Shown: positions 1-5,668 of the stretch, one piece after another | Numbering within the stretch: position 1 is the first letter of the stretch | Layout: every line of letters starts with the position of its first letter | NCBI GenBank assembly: GCA_031278845.1 | Contig: JAITJQ010000018.1 | Span: 1-6,693, forward strand | DNA: 6,693 nt | Direction of reading: 5' to 3' | Origin: Puniceicoccales bacterium | Lineage (GTDB): Bacteria; Verrucomicrobiota; Verrucomicrobiia; Opitutales; LL51 | Notes under the pieces: generated by a model | What the model was told of the DNA's origin: nothing | Seen by the model: the letters and a program-made list of their open reading frames with translations, nothing else | Database searches by the model: none | Program-made: the position numbers and the translations under genes

Positions 1-849
1 TATACGTCAATTTTACCCGTCGATCAGGGAATCGAACATTCGGCAGCGGCCAGTTTCGCACCGAATCCGATCTATTTTGATCCGGAAAATATCGTCAAAC
101 TCGCCCTCGAAGGCGGTTGTAATGCGGTAGCGTCGACACTCGGCGTTTTGGGTAGCTTAAGTCGAAAGTACGCCCATAGAATTCCCTTCGTCGTCAAATT
201 AAACCACAATGAACTCCTAACCTACCCCAATAAATTCGATCAGATTTATTTCGGCCAGGTGGAGCAGGCCTACGAAATGGGAGCGGCGGCAATTGGTGCA
301 ACGATCTATTTCGGCTCCGAAGAATCTACGCGTCAAATTCAGGAGACCAGCGAGGCCTTTCAACGGGCACACGAACTCGGACTGGTAACGATTCTCTGGT
401 GCTACTTGCGCAATCCCGCGTTCAAAGCGGATAAAGATTACCACACGGCAGCGGATCTAACCGGCCAAGCGAATCACATCGGCGTAACGATCGAAGCGGA
501 TATCATTAAACAAAAACTGCCGACCAATAATGGTGGTTTTAAAGTCGTTAATTTCAGTAAAACACACGAAAAGGTTTACAGTGAATTGACGACGAATCAT
601 CCGATCGATTTGACACGTTACCAGGTTGCGAACTGCTACATGGGACGGATGGGCTTAATCAATTCCGGTGGAGCTTCTGGAGAAGATGATTTCAATGAGG
701 CGATTCAAACGGCAATCATTAATAAACGCGCCGGTGGTTCGGGACTCATTTGCGGCCGCAAGGCATTCCAACGGCCCCTAAAAGATGGTATCGAGTTACT
801 CAACATGATCCAAGATGTCTACCTGGAACCGTCGATTACCATTGCCTAA
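1..849 (+). CDS. fbaB: Fructose-bisphosphate aldolase class I, FbaB/DhnA type (5' end outside window)
   Basis: The frame is open from base 1 to the TAA at 847-849, giving 282 residues. The start lies upstream of the window, and by memory of E. coli FbaB (about 350 residues) some 70 N-terminal residues are missing. The protein follows E. coli FbaB almost without gaps: ILPVDQGIEHSA near the visible start, then VKLNHNE, GATIYFGSEES, DLTGQANH, NCYMGRMGLINSGGASG and INKRAGGSGLICGRKAF, ending in DVYLEPSITIA. FbaB-type aldolases are cytosolic Schiff-base enzymes that cleave fructose 1,6-bisphosphate to dihydroxyacetone phosphate and glyceraldehyde 3-phosphate, or run the reverse. The Schiff-base lysine most likely lies in ADIIKQKLP (lysine codons 508-510 and 514-516); that residue assignment is inferred from the archaeal-type family. 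Core motifs are intact, so the gene looks functional. A TTG at 148 is internal and is not the start. Confidence 0.95.
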   Translation, partial: YTSILPVDQGIEHSAAASFAPNPIYFDPENIVKLALEGGCNAVASTLGVLGSLSRKYAHRIPFVVKLNHNELLTYPNKFDQIYFGQVEQAYEMGAAAIGATIYFGSEESTRQIQETSEAFQRAHELGLVTILWCYLRNPAFKADKDYHTAADLTGQANHIGVTIEADIIKQKLPTNNGGFKVVNFSKTHEKVYSELTTNHPIDLTRYQVANCYMGRMGLINSGGASGEDDFNEAIQTAIINKRAGGSGLICGRKAFQRPLKDGIELLNMIQDVYLEPSITIA

Positions 850-856
850 AAATACA

Positions 857-881
857 TTCCAAGCTTTTTTTTGATCTGGAA
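857..881 (+). terminator. Weak terminator-like element after fbaB
   Basis: Eight bases after the fbaB stop, TTCCA (857-861) and TGGAA (877-881) are inverted copies flanking a loop that holds a run of eight T (866-873). The stem is only 5 bp and the T run lies inside the loop, so this is a poor intrinsic terminator. It is listed because it is the only candidate in the 100-base gap. Confidence 0.2.
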
Positions 882-949
882 ATTTATTTGGGTGGGATGG
901 TTTCATATATTAATTTTACGTTATTGGGAAAAATATAAAAAAATGGAGC

Positions 950-1822
950 ATGAACTGTAGAACAAGTATAGGATTATTTTTATTTTGGGGGCTTTCAGGC
1001 ACAAGCTTTGGGTCTGAAGTCGGCGATCCCTTTAATCCAATGGGAATAAAATTTACGGATGGATCTCAATGGCAATACGATTCTAGCTCGGGATTCAGAT
1101 TCGGTGATTCAGATCAACTGGAACTCGGAGAAACCGATATCGATCAAATGCAGCAACATTTTAGTAGGCTAAAACAGATATTTGGTAGCAATCCACTACT
1201 CGATGATCCCAATATGCGCATAATAGAGCTCAAGGCGAACAAGACATGGTTAAGCCCTCTAGTAAATTTGGATCCGGAAGAAAGGAGAAACAAATTAGAA
1301 GAAAAGCGCGTAGCACTATGCCAAAAGTATGAGAAGCGAAAGCAATTGGCAGCCAATCCGGAAATGAAAAAAAACATGGATGCCCAACGTCAACAACATA
1401 TAAATTGGTTGAAAACGCTTTTTGAACTTTCAATTGAAAGATTGGAAATTATCAGAAATGAAATCCAAGTGCAGTTACATAGAGCACGAAATAGTGGAGA
1501 TCAAAATTCTACTGCTTCGCTAGATTTTCGACTACGCGAGTTAAACACATTGATAGAAATTAATCCAAACATGTCAAAGAAAGCATTTGAAGTACTATGC
1601 CAATGGAAACAAACCATTGAAGAATTGCCGTTGGAAAAATTGGAAGAAGGGCTCCGTCGAAATTTAGATGCCGTAGAAAACATGTTAAAGGCAAATGAAG
1701 AAAGTCCTAAAGAATTCACACAATGGCTCCAGGAAACTATAAGGGATATAGAAGCCACAATCCATTATCTGCAAACAACGACCCAACCTACAGCCCTGAG
1801 CTCATTGGGCTTTGATCTGTAA
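950..1822 (+). CDS. Secreted, mainly helical hypothetical protein
   Basis: I do not recognise this 290-residue protein. Residues 1-21 look like a Sec signal peptide: a short N-region with one Arg, a hydrophobic core (IGLFLFWGL) and a plausible type I cleavage after TSFG before SEVGD. Residues 22-60 are Gly/Ser/Asp-rich and may form strands (FTDGSQWQYDSSSGFRFGDS). From about 62 to 275 the protein is highly charged and probably alpha-helical, with coiled-coil character around 108-135, 150-182 and 222-275. There is no second membrane segment. It should be periplasmic, outer-membrane-associated or exported. The ATG at 950 has no usable Shine-Dalgarno: the GGAG at 945-948 is one base away, too close. 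A TATAAA at 934-939 could be a -10 box giving a very short leader. An ATG at 943 opens only a five-codon frame. The next gene is also secreted. Function unknown; confidence that it is a gene is high. Confidence 0.85.
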   Translation: MNCRTSIGLFLFWGLSGTSFGSEVGDPFNPMGIKFTDGSQWQYDSSSGFRFGDSDQLELGETDIDQMQQHFSRLKQIFGSNPLLDDPNMRIIELKANKTWLSPLVNLDPEERRNKLEEKRVALCQKYEKRKQLAANPEMKKNMDAQRQQHINWLKTLFELSIERLEIIRNEIQVQLHRARNSGDQNSTASLDFRLRELNTLIEINPNMSKKAFEVLCQWKQTIEELPLEKLEEGLRRNLDAVENMLKANEESPKEFTQWLQETIRDIEATIHYLQTTTQPTALSSLGFDL

Positions 1823-1826
1823 TGCT

Positions 1827-1879
1827 AAATGGGAAAAACCGAGGATTCATTTTCTACTCCTGAAATTTTCCCCATTTTT
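1827..1879 (+). terminator. Probable intrinsic terminator after the 950-1822 gene
   Basis: AAATGGGAAAA (1827-1837) pairs with TTTTCCCCATTT (1866-1877) apart from one bulged C. The intervening bases can add AGGA/TCCT pairing, and the 3' arm runs into a T stretch ending at 1879. It begins five bases after the TAA at 1820-1822. The bulge and long loop make it less certain than the hairpin at 2574-2605. Confidence 0.5.
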
Positions 1880-1882
1880 ATC

Positions 1883-1912
1883 TTGATATGCCTCCATGGC
1901 TAGAAATATATA
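1883..1912 (+). promoter_or_regulatory. Candidate sigma-70 promoter for the 1920-2552 gene
   Basis: TTGATA (1883-1888) and TATATA (1907-1912) are separated by 18 bp. The expected transcription start, six to eight bases after the -10, falls almost exactly on the ATG at 1920, so the transcript would have essentially no leader. No ribosome-binding site precedes the ATG, which agrees with that reading. This is pattern matching only. Confidence 0.35.
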
Positions 1913-1919
1913 GCTTATT

Positions 1920-2552
1920 ATGTCCAAGAAAAGTATTATTAAAGCTAGCTATAAAACAGGTGTTATATTATTATCATCTTTGGCATTTTCCAGCATGGAT
2001 TTTGGTTCGACTGACCCGGAAATGGAATTGTATCGTACTCTTTCCGTTTTAAATGAAAAGGGTAGATTAGATAGTGAAGAACATAAAGAGGCAGTTGCTT
2101 TAGTGCTAGATGGTTCTACGCCTGCGGAGGAAGCTGTTCAAATATTAGCACTCTTAGATAGCAAAACCCAACAGGATATTGCACAAAAGATGTCTCCCCA
2201 ACGATTGGAAGCAATAAAGCAACAAGGATTAGCGTATCAACAAGATCCTTTGGAGCTATTACGGGTGATTGCAATAATGATATATCACAGGGAAGTAAAG
2301 GAACTTATGGAGAAGCCAGGTAATGAGGCAGACCAAATCGCGGAAATACTGGCATTTCTAGAGCAGAAAACGAGACGAGGACAACAAGGACGCGATCCAA
2401 TAGTACGAGAAGCGCAGAGAAGGTTAGAGTGTTTACAAAACAATGGCCTCCTCCCACCTCGTCCTAAAACAGTCTATAGAATTGTAGGAGGAATACGCCT
2501 TGCCCCGAACCCTGTTAAGGGAGCTGCCACCCAAGCCACTGAAGAGGTCTAA
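1920..2552 (+). CDS. Secreted hypothetical protein with an internal helical repeat
   Basis: The product has 210 residues and I do not recognise it. The N-terminus looks like a Sec signal peptide: a Lys-rich N-region (MSKKSIIKASYK), a hydrophobic core at 14-24 (GVILLSSLAFS) and possible cleavage after SMDFG before STDPE. The neighbour at 950 also ends its signal with F-G-S. The mature part is helical and charged. Residues 68-104 (AVQILALLDSKTQQ ... RLEAIKQQG) and 133-176 (IAEILAFLEQKTRR ... RRLECLQNNG) look like two copies of one helix-loop-helix unit. A Pro/Arg tail (about 177-200) precedes the end at TEEV. There is no Shine-Dalgarno before the ATG, and a TATATA lies eight bases upstream. A clear terminator follows, so the gene is probably monocistronic. 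Function unknown. Confidence 0.85.
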   Translation: MSKKSIIKASYKTGVILLSSLAFSSMDFGSTDPEMELYRTLSVLNEKGRLDSEEHKEAVALVLDGSTPAEEAVQILALLDSKTQQDIAQKMSPQRLEAIKQQGLAYQQDPLELLRVIAIMIYHREVKELMEKPGNEADQIAEILAFLEQKTRRGQQGRDPIVREAQRRLECLQNNGLLPPRPKTVYRIVGGIRLAPNPVKGAATQATEEV

Positions 2553-2573
2553 CAGGAGTAAATTTTTAAATAT

Positions 2574-2605
2574 GTGCGGGGAGGGTTTCCTTTCTCGCAT
2601 TTTTT
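2574..2605 (+). terminator. Intrinsic terminator of the 1920-2552 gene
   Basis: TGCGGGGAGGG (2575-2585) pairs along all eleven positions (three of them G-U) with CCTTTCTCGCA (2589-2599) around a TTT loop. Six T residues follow directly (2600-2605). The G at 2574 can add a wobble pair. It lies 22 bases after the preceding stop codon and is the best terminator in the window. Its T run ends three bases before the next ATG at 2609. Confidence 0.8.
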
Positions 2606-2608
2606 AAG

Positions 2609-3013
2609 ATGGGTTTTAGCTCTATCCAAGGTGTTGCTCAATCGCAAAGCATCCACGCTTCGCGAAACCGGGAATGGCCAGAAGAAGACAAGAAAAAAGT
2701 AGTTTTGCATGTGGCAAAATACGTTGGAAACAATATCTTTCGAAAGGCCATTGTTCGAAAATTGCAAAAAACACTTGATAGCTACCGAACCTATCGTTCG
2801 ATTGAACAGAAGCTCTGTATAGTTAAGAGTGCTTGGAAAAGTAACCCAGACCTCCAACGGGAGATTGTTGATTTGTTAAATGTTCCCAAAACTGATCCCA
2901 CTTATGATCAAGCTCAAGAGAATCTTGATATCGCTATTCGTAGGACATGGGAATTGGCGTTTGCCAACGAATCAGAATATTTAAAAAACTGGAAGAAAAC
3001 TGCATTCCACTGA
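2609..3013 (+). CDS. Hypothetical helical protein, probably frameshifted near its 3' end
   Basis: This frame gives 134 residues and no family I recognise. It is Lys/Arg-rich and probably helical (EEDKKKVVLHVAKYV, FRKAIVRKLQKTLDSY, DLQREIVDLLNV, AQENLDIAIRRTWELA). The start resembles the tail of a signal peptide (FSSIQGVAQS) without the usual charged and hydrophobic parts before it. The ATG comes three bases after the terminator's T run, so there is no room for a promoter between them and no Shine-Dalgarno. The gene may have lost its 5' end. The frame closes at TGA 3011-3013, but coding-like sequence continues in the frame one base further on, as described for 2985-3161. Losing one A from the six at 2983-2988, or one from the four at 2996-2999, would join the two parts. 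It may be a decaying gene, a slippage-rescued gene or a sequence error. Confidence 0.6.
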   Translation: MGFSSIQGVAQSQSIHASRNREWPEEDKKKVVLHVAKYVGNNIFRKAIVRKLQKTLDSYRTYRSIEQKLCIVKSAWKSNPDLQREIVDLLNVPKTDPTYDQAQENLDIAIRRTWELAFANESEYLKNWKKTAFH

Positions 3014-3161
3014 AGAGGTAGAGGCAGTTTTAGAAGCTCCTCCCCGGAACGGCAAGCCATATTTGGAGGTACTTCGAACCGAGACGCAATCGAGGCACAT
3101 CGAAACGGAAGAAGATCAATACGGCACATCAGAAGATTCCGAAGTGAGCTCTGATTCTTGA
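2985..3161 (+). pseudogene. Out-of-frame 3' continuation of the 2609 gene
   Basis: After a stop at 2982-2984 this frame is open to the TGA at 3159-3161. From about 3012 it reads as ordinary hydrophilic protein: STEEVEAVLEAPPRNGKPYL, then an acidic Ser-rich end (ETEEDQYGTSEDSEVSSDS). It has no start codon of its own in the open part and directly follows the frame that stops at 3013, so it is best read as the C-terminal third of the same gene, displaced by one base. Joined, the protein would be about 180 residues. Its TGA overlaps an ATG at 3161-3163 that is in frame with fabI, an arrangement typical of translationally coupled genes. Whether any ribosome reads this segment cannot be told from the sequence. 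Confidence 0.5.
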
Positions 3162-3205
3162 TGGAATTTGCTTTCATTTTTTTGAGAAATCGTTCTATAA
3201 GCAAC

Positions 3206-3994
3206 GTGGGTTGGTTTGATTTCGAAGGAAAAGCATTTTTAGTCATGGGCGTTGCCAATAAAAAAAGCATCGCCTGGACTATTGCCCAATTACTCGAACA
3301 ATCGGGTGCCCATGTGATTTATAGTGTGCGCTCCGAAAAACGCCTAGAATCATTAAAAACATTACTAAATGATCGTGAAGTATATGTCTGCGATGTCGAA
3401 AATTTAACGGATATTCAACGGCTCGCGGAATCAATCCAACGAAAACATTCCCCAATTAATGGCTTTGTCCATTCCATTGCATTCGGAAATTATTCGGAGG
3501 GGTTTAAACCCTTCTACGAAACGAAACGTACCGATTTCTTACAGGCAACGACAATTTCTTGTTTTTCATTGGTAGAACTCTCCAATGCACTCAAACACTT
3601 ACTGGTACGGGATGCGTCCGTCGTCACCATCGGCATCTCTTCACAGGTTACAGCACCGGCCTACGGCTACATGTCACCCATCAAGGCAGCCCTGGAAAGC
3701 GTCGTGCGATTTCTAGCCAAATCATTCAGCAGAGATAGCGAAGTACGCTTCAATTGCGTCAAAGCGGGACCGCTAAAAACAAGCGCCTCTGCGGGTATCC
3801 CGGGATACATCGACAACTATTTATATGCCGAAAAAATGACGCTCCGTAAACGCGCAATCACAACACAAGAGGTCGCTAATGCAGCATTATTCCTGCTTAG
3901 CAACCTGTCAAGCGGAATTAATGGCCAAGGAATCATCGTCAACGCCGGCATGGATTTTAACTATTTCGACGAAGAACTGGTTCAACCAAATTAA
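3206..3994 (+). CDS. fabI: Enoyl-[acyl-carrier-protein] reductase (NADH), FabI type
   Basis: FabI catalyses the last step of each fatty-acid elongation cycle, reducing trans-2-enoyl-ACP with NAD(P)H in the cytosol. From the GTG at 3206 the protein has 262 residues, the usual length. Visible landmarks are the Rossmann nucleotide site FLVMGVANKKSIAW (11-24), CDV (62-64), VHSIAFG (88-94), a Tyr-X6-Lys catalytic pair (Tyr153, Lys160 in YGYMSPIK) and VKAGPLKTSASAGIPGY (185-201). The frame is open further upstream through an ATG at 3161 and a TTG at 3158. Those starts add an atypical extension (MEFAFIFLRNRSISNV), while the GTG gives the standard MGWFDFEGK opening. A TATAAG at 3196-3201, four bases before the GTG, could be the -10 of a leaderless transcript. 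Against this, ATG 3161 overlaps the stop of the preceding broken gene. The identity is firm; the start is moderately sure. Confidence 0.92.
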   Translation: MGWFDFEGKAFLVMGVANKKSIAWTIAQLLEQSGAHVIYSVRSEKRLESLKTLLNDREVYVCDVENLTDIQRLAESIQRKHSPINGFVHSIAFGNYSEGFKPFYETKRTDFLQATTISCFSLVELSNALKHLLVRDASVVTIGISSQVTAPAYGYMSPIKAALESVVRFLAKSFSRDSEVRFNCVKAGPLKTSASAGIPGYIDNYLYAEKMTLRKRAITTQEVANAALFLLSNLSSGINGQGIIVNAGMDFNYFDEELVQPN

Positions 3995-4056
3995 TTTTAA
4001 AATTTTCCACTTTTTGCTTGACATGTTTCTTGTTTTATTCGAGAAACAACACCGTT

Positions 4057-4232
4057 ATGAAAAAAAACATCTCTTATTTTAATTGGTTTATTTTTCGCTT
4101 TACCGGAAACGTTGTTGGCTTGTAATCCGTATTTTTCAGAAAAATACCTGTACTCCTCGAGAGGTAGCATTCATTGAAGGAATGTTAGACTATATCAGAA
4201 TCTGGTATGAGGAAAGAATACAAATTGAATAA
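4057..4232 (+). pseudogene. Small lipoprotein-like gene split over three frames
   Basis: The ATG at 4057 runs into eight A residues (4060-4067) and its own frame stops at 4123. One A fewer would read MKKTSLILIGLFFALPETLL followed by A-C-NPYFSE, which is a lipoprotein-like signal peptide with an L-L-A-C lipobox. That frame stops at 4175. Removing one more base at the five A residues at 4140-4144 leads into a third frame, RE-VAFIEGMLDYIRIWYEERI and so on, to the TAA at 4230-4232. The repaired product would have about 57 residues and be membrane-anchored, either in the outer membrane or on the periplasmic side. A consensus -35 element (TTGACA, 4018-4023) lies 39 bases upstream of the ATG, but no good -10 is properly spaced. 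The second frame change sits in a perfect hairpin (4129-4147). Decay, phase variation at the A8 tract or sequence error are all possible. Function unknown. Confidence 0.45.
4129..4147 (+). repeat. Perfect 8-bp hairpin inside the split lipoprotein gene
   Basis: GTATTTTT (4129-4136) and AAAAATAC (4140-4147) are exact inverted copies around a CAG loop. The 3' arm contains the five A residues where the reading frame changes. Such short palindromes favour strand slippage, which could explain the indel. There is too little G+C for a good terminator. Confidence 0.6.
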
Positions 4233-4296
4233 ATCATACTTACTTCGTAAATAAAAAATTCTAAATTATGTCGTCTTTACCATCGAATAATTACAC

Positions 4297-4626
4297 ATGA
4301 ATCAGTTATTGGAGATGCATCGCCATCAAAAAGTAATCCTAGAAGCACTTCAACCGAAAAACTTAGTGAAATTGAGCCGGCAGCTGGAACAACTACAGCA
4401 GATACAACGGCAAGAATTGGAATCACGTCAAGAACAGGAACACGAACGGGAGCGGATAAGTATCATTAAAAATCAAAAAAGCCCAGACGTCATGAGATCG
4501 GGAGGCAAAAATATGATCAACTATGAGTTTTTGAGTTTTGTTTTGGAATTGACAGGTGACGGAAAGGTTTTGAAAATAAAAGTTTTTTTCGGAACATGTC
4601 ATTTGCTCCCACTCTCTGCTACCTAA
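4297..4626 (+). CDS. Short Gln/Glu-rich coiled-coil hypothetical protein
   Basis: The frame gives 109 residues. Residues 1-60 are strongly helical and coiled-coil-like (LSRQLEQLQQIQRQELESRQ, then EQEHERERISII), with no signal peptide. From about residue 60 (near base 4475) the character changes: the remainder (MINYEFLSFVLELTGDGKVL and on to CHLLPLSAT) is hydrophobic and comes from T-rich sequence, so the true C-terminus may differ. An alternative frame after the A runs at 4468-4480 would end sooner at PRRHEIGRQKYDQL. There is no Shine-Dalgarno before the ATG, but AATAAT at 4286-4291 sits five bases upstream as a possible -10 of a leaderless message. The window's only textbook Shine-Dalgarno with ideal spacing ahead of a longer frame (GGGAGG, 4500-4505) lies seven bases before the in-frame internal ATG at 4513. 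Whether this is a gene is uncertain. It converges on the nucleotidyltransferase. Confidence 0.45.
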   Translation: MNQLLEMHRHQKVILEALQPKNLVKLSRQLEQLQQIQRQELESRQEQEHERERISIIKNQKSPDVMRSGGKNMINYEFLSFVLELTGDGKVLKIKVFFGTCHLLPLSAT

Positions 4627-4673
4627 CATTGAACTCGTTTTGGTTTTTGTCGAGCGATTTGATTTAAATTTTT

Positions 4674-5588
4674 TTAGATTTGATATATTCCCTGGGCAAT
4701 CCACCGATTCAGTTGATTTTCGATGAGCAGGCGATCGTCGGGATAAGTCATGCCGAACCAGCGATCCCTTGTGGGGAGCATTTTCATGGTTACGGTTTTA
4801 TTGAGCACATCGGGAGCCGTAGTGGCAATAGGCAGATAAAATTCGGCGGTCGATGAACTCGAATTGTGTTGGAGGAAATTTTGGAGCTTTTGTTCTAAAA
4901 TCGGAAAGACGTTTGCACTCAACCCGAAAAGATTGAGGGAAACCGGTTGCTGTGGCTGCAATAAAATCGGAGAATCTTCGTTAGGGTTGTTTTTTTTCTT
5001 TTCCATATGGGGCGAATGGCCGGTAATTGAACCGTCGGAAAATTGCTGAATTTTAACCATTTCAACGATTGAGGTGACGAAATTTTGCGAGTCCATTTGG
5101 ATAATCCCCCGCGAAACGGGACCGTTGGGAGAGAGCGTATGGCCAAGCGGGTAGCCGACACAGCAAAATTGATTGGATTGATTATTTTCCAGGAAGCGGA
5201 TAGCCGTAGCTATGGCGTGAGGACCGTAAAAATCATCGGCGTTGACAACGATAAAGTTTCCACGAATATATTCCCGTGCACATAATACCGCGTGGCCAGT
5301 TCCCCAGGGTTTTATACGGTTTGTCGGGAGTTTAGGCATCGCTTGATCTTGAAAAACGAGATCGAAATGAATCGACGGAAAATATGGGAAAATATTTTTT
5401 TCAAAAAAATCGGCGAGTCCGAATCGAGTGACAATAACAGCGTGGGTGATGTTATTTTTTACGGCATCTTGCAAAGAAAATGCGAGGATAGGGAGCTGTA
5501 GCGAAGAGATTTTCAAAATTTGCTTATTTCCACCAAATCGTGAACCAAGTCCCGCCGCTAAAATTAGCAATGAAATTGTATCGTGCAT
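4674..5588 (-). CDS. Sugar-phosphate-type nucleotidyltransferase (NTP_transferase family)
   Basis: This family transfers a nucleotidyl group from an NTP to a phosphorylated sugar or alcohol in the cytosol, usually to activate it for envelope polymers. The 304-residue protein opens with the NTP-binding signature LAAGLGSRFGGNKQ (10-23), carries KPWGTGHA (93-100) and VVNADDFYG (114-122, the Asp pair probably binding Mg2+), and ends with RWFGMTYPDD (276-285). It has the usual length for stand-alone members of this group. The substrate cannot be read from the sequence, and no partner kinase or glycosyltransferase gene is nearby. A low-complexity loop (about 189-212, with KKKNNPN) is encoded by a run of eight T. 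A 17-base palindrome (5394-5410, seven T and seven A) encodes DFFEKNI. Both tracts stay in frame. The start is fixed by homology. TATATT lies four bases upstream of the ATG, so the message may be leaderless. Confidence 0.9.
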   Translation of the reverse strand: MHDTISLLILAAGLGSRFGGNKQILKISSLQLPILAFSLQDAVKNNITHAVIVTRFGLADFFEKNIFPYFPSIHFDLVFQDQAMPKLPTNRIKPWGTGHAVLCAREYIRGNFIVVNADDFYGPHAIATAIRFLENNQSNQFCCVGYPLGHTLSPNGPVSRGIIQMDSQNFVTSIVEMVKIQQFSDGSITGHSPHMEKKKNNPNEDSPILLQPQQPVSLNLFGLSANVFPILEQKLQNFLQHNSSSSTAEFYLPIATTAPDVLNKTVTMKMLPTRDRWFGMTYPDDRLLIENQLNRWIAQGIYQI

Positions 5589-5592
5589 GGTT

Positions 5593-5623
5593 AATATAAC
5601 TTATTGGTAGAAATTTGTTCCAA
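5593..5623 (-). promoter_or_regulatory. Candidate promoter of the nucleotidyltransferase gene
   Basis: On the minus strand TTGGAA (5623-5618) and TATATT (5598-5593) are 19 bp apart. Only four bases (AACC) separate the -10-like box from the ATG at 5588, so transcription would start at or within the start codon. The -35-like element overlaps one arm of the inverted repeat at 5618-5668. Confidence 0.4.
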
Positions 5624-5668
5624 TACGAGAAAATTTGCAAGCCCTATCGATCGTTCGCTATATTGGAA
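5618..5668. repeat. Inverted repeat in the divergent promoter region, possible operator
   Basis: TTCCAATA (5618-5625) and TATTGGAA (5661-5668) are perfect 8-bp inverted copies with centres 43 bp apart. A further half-copy, TATTGG, lies at 5602-5607. The arms overlap the -35-like box of the minus-strand gene and the -10-like box of the plus-strand gene, so a dimeric regulator bound here could affect both. The wide spacing makes a simple RNA hairpin less likely. Confidence 0.3.
5635..5664 (+). promoter_or_regulatory. Candidate promoter of the 5721-6338 gene
   Basis: TTGCAA (5635-5640) and TATATT (5659-5664) are spaced by 18 bp, which would give a leader of roughly 50 bases before the ATG at 5721. 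TTGCAA is its own reverse complement. A second -10-like box, TATTAT (5706-5711), lies nine bases from the ATG and could give a short leader instead. Confidence 0.35.

Noticed and set aside
2549..2857. Minus-strand ORF of 102 codons opposite the 2609 gene
   Set aside because: Antisense to a better plus-strand frame and running through the terminator; no recognisable motif.
2536..3019. 13-base direct repeat CCACTGAAGAGGT at 2536-2548 and 3007-3019, encoding TEEV in both genes
   Set aside because: One exact 13-mer pair is roughly what chance allows in 6.7 kb, and the flanks do not align. I see no proof of recombination or paralogy.
2981..3021. Programmed -1 frameshift at A-AAA-AAC
   Set aside because: The -1 frame ends after about ten residues and does not lead into the long coding-like tail; no downstream stimulatory structure is evident.
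4629..4660. CTCG ... CGAG inverted repeat between the convergent genes as a bidirectional terminator
   Set aside because: A 4-bp stem with a 13-base loop is too weak to call.
4423..4704. Minus-strand ORF of 93 codons overlapping the 3' end of the nucleotidyltransferase
   Set aside because: It overlaps a real gene in another frame, is low in complexity and has no domain signal.
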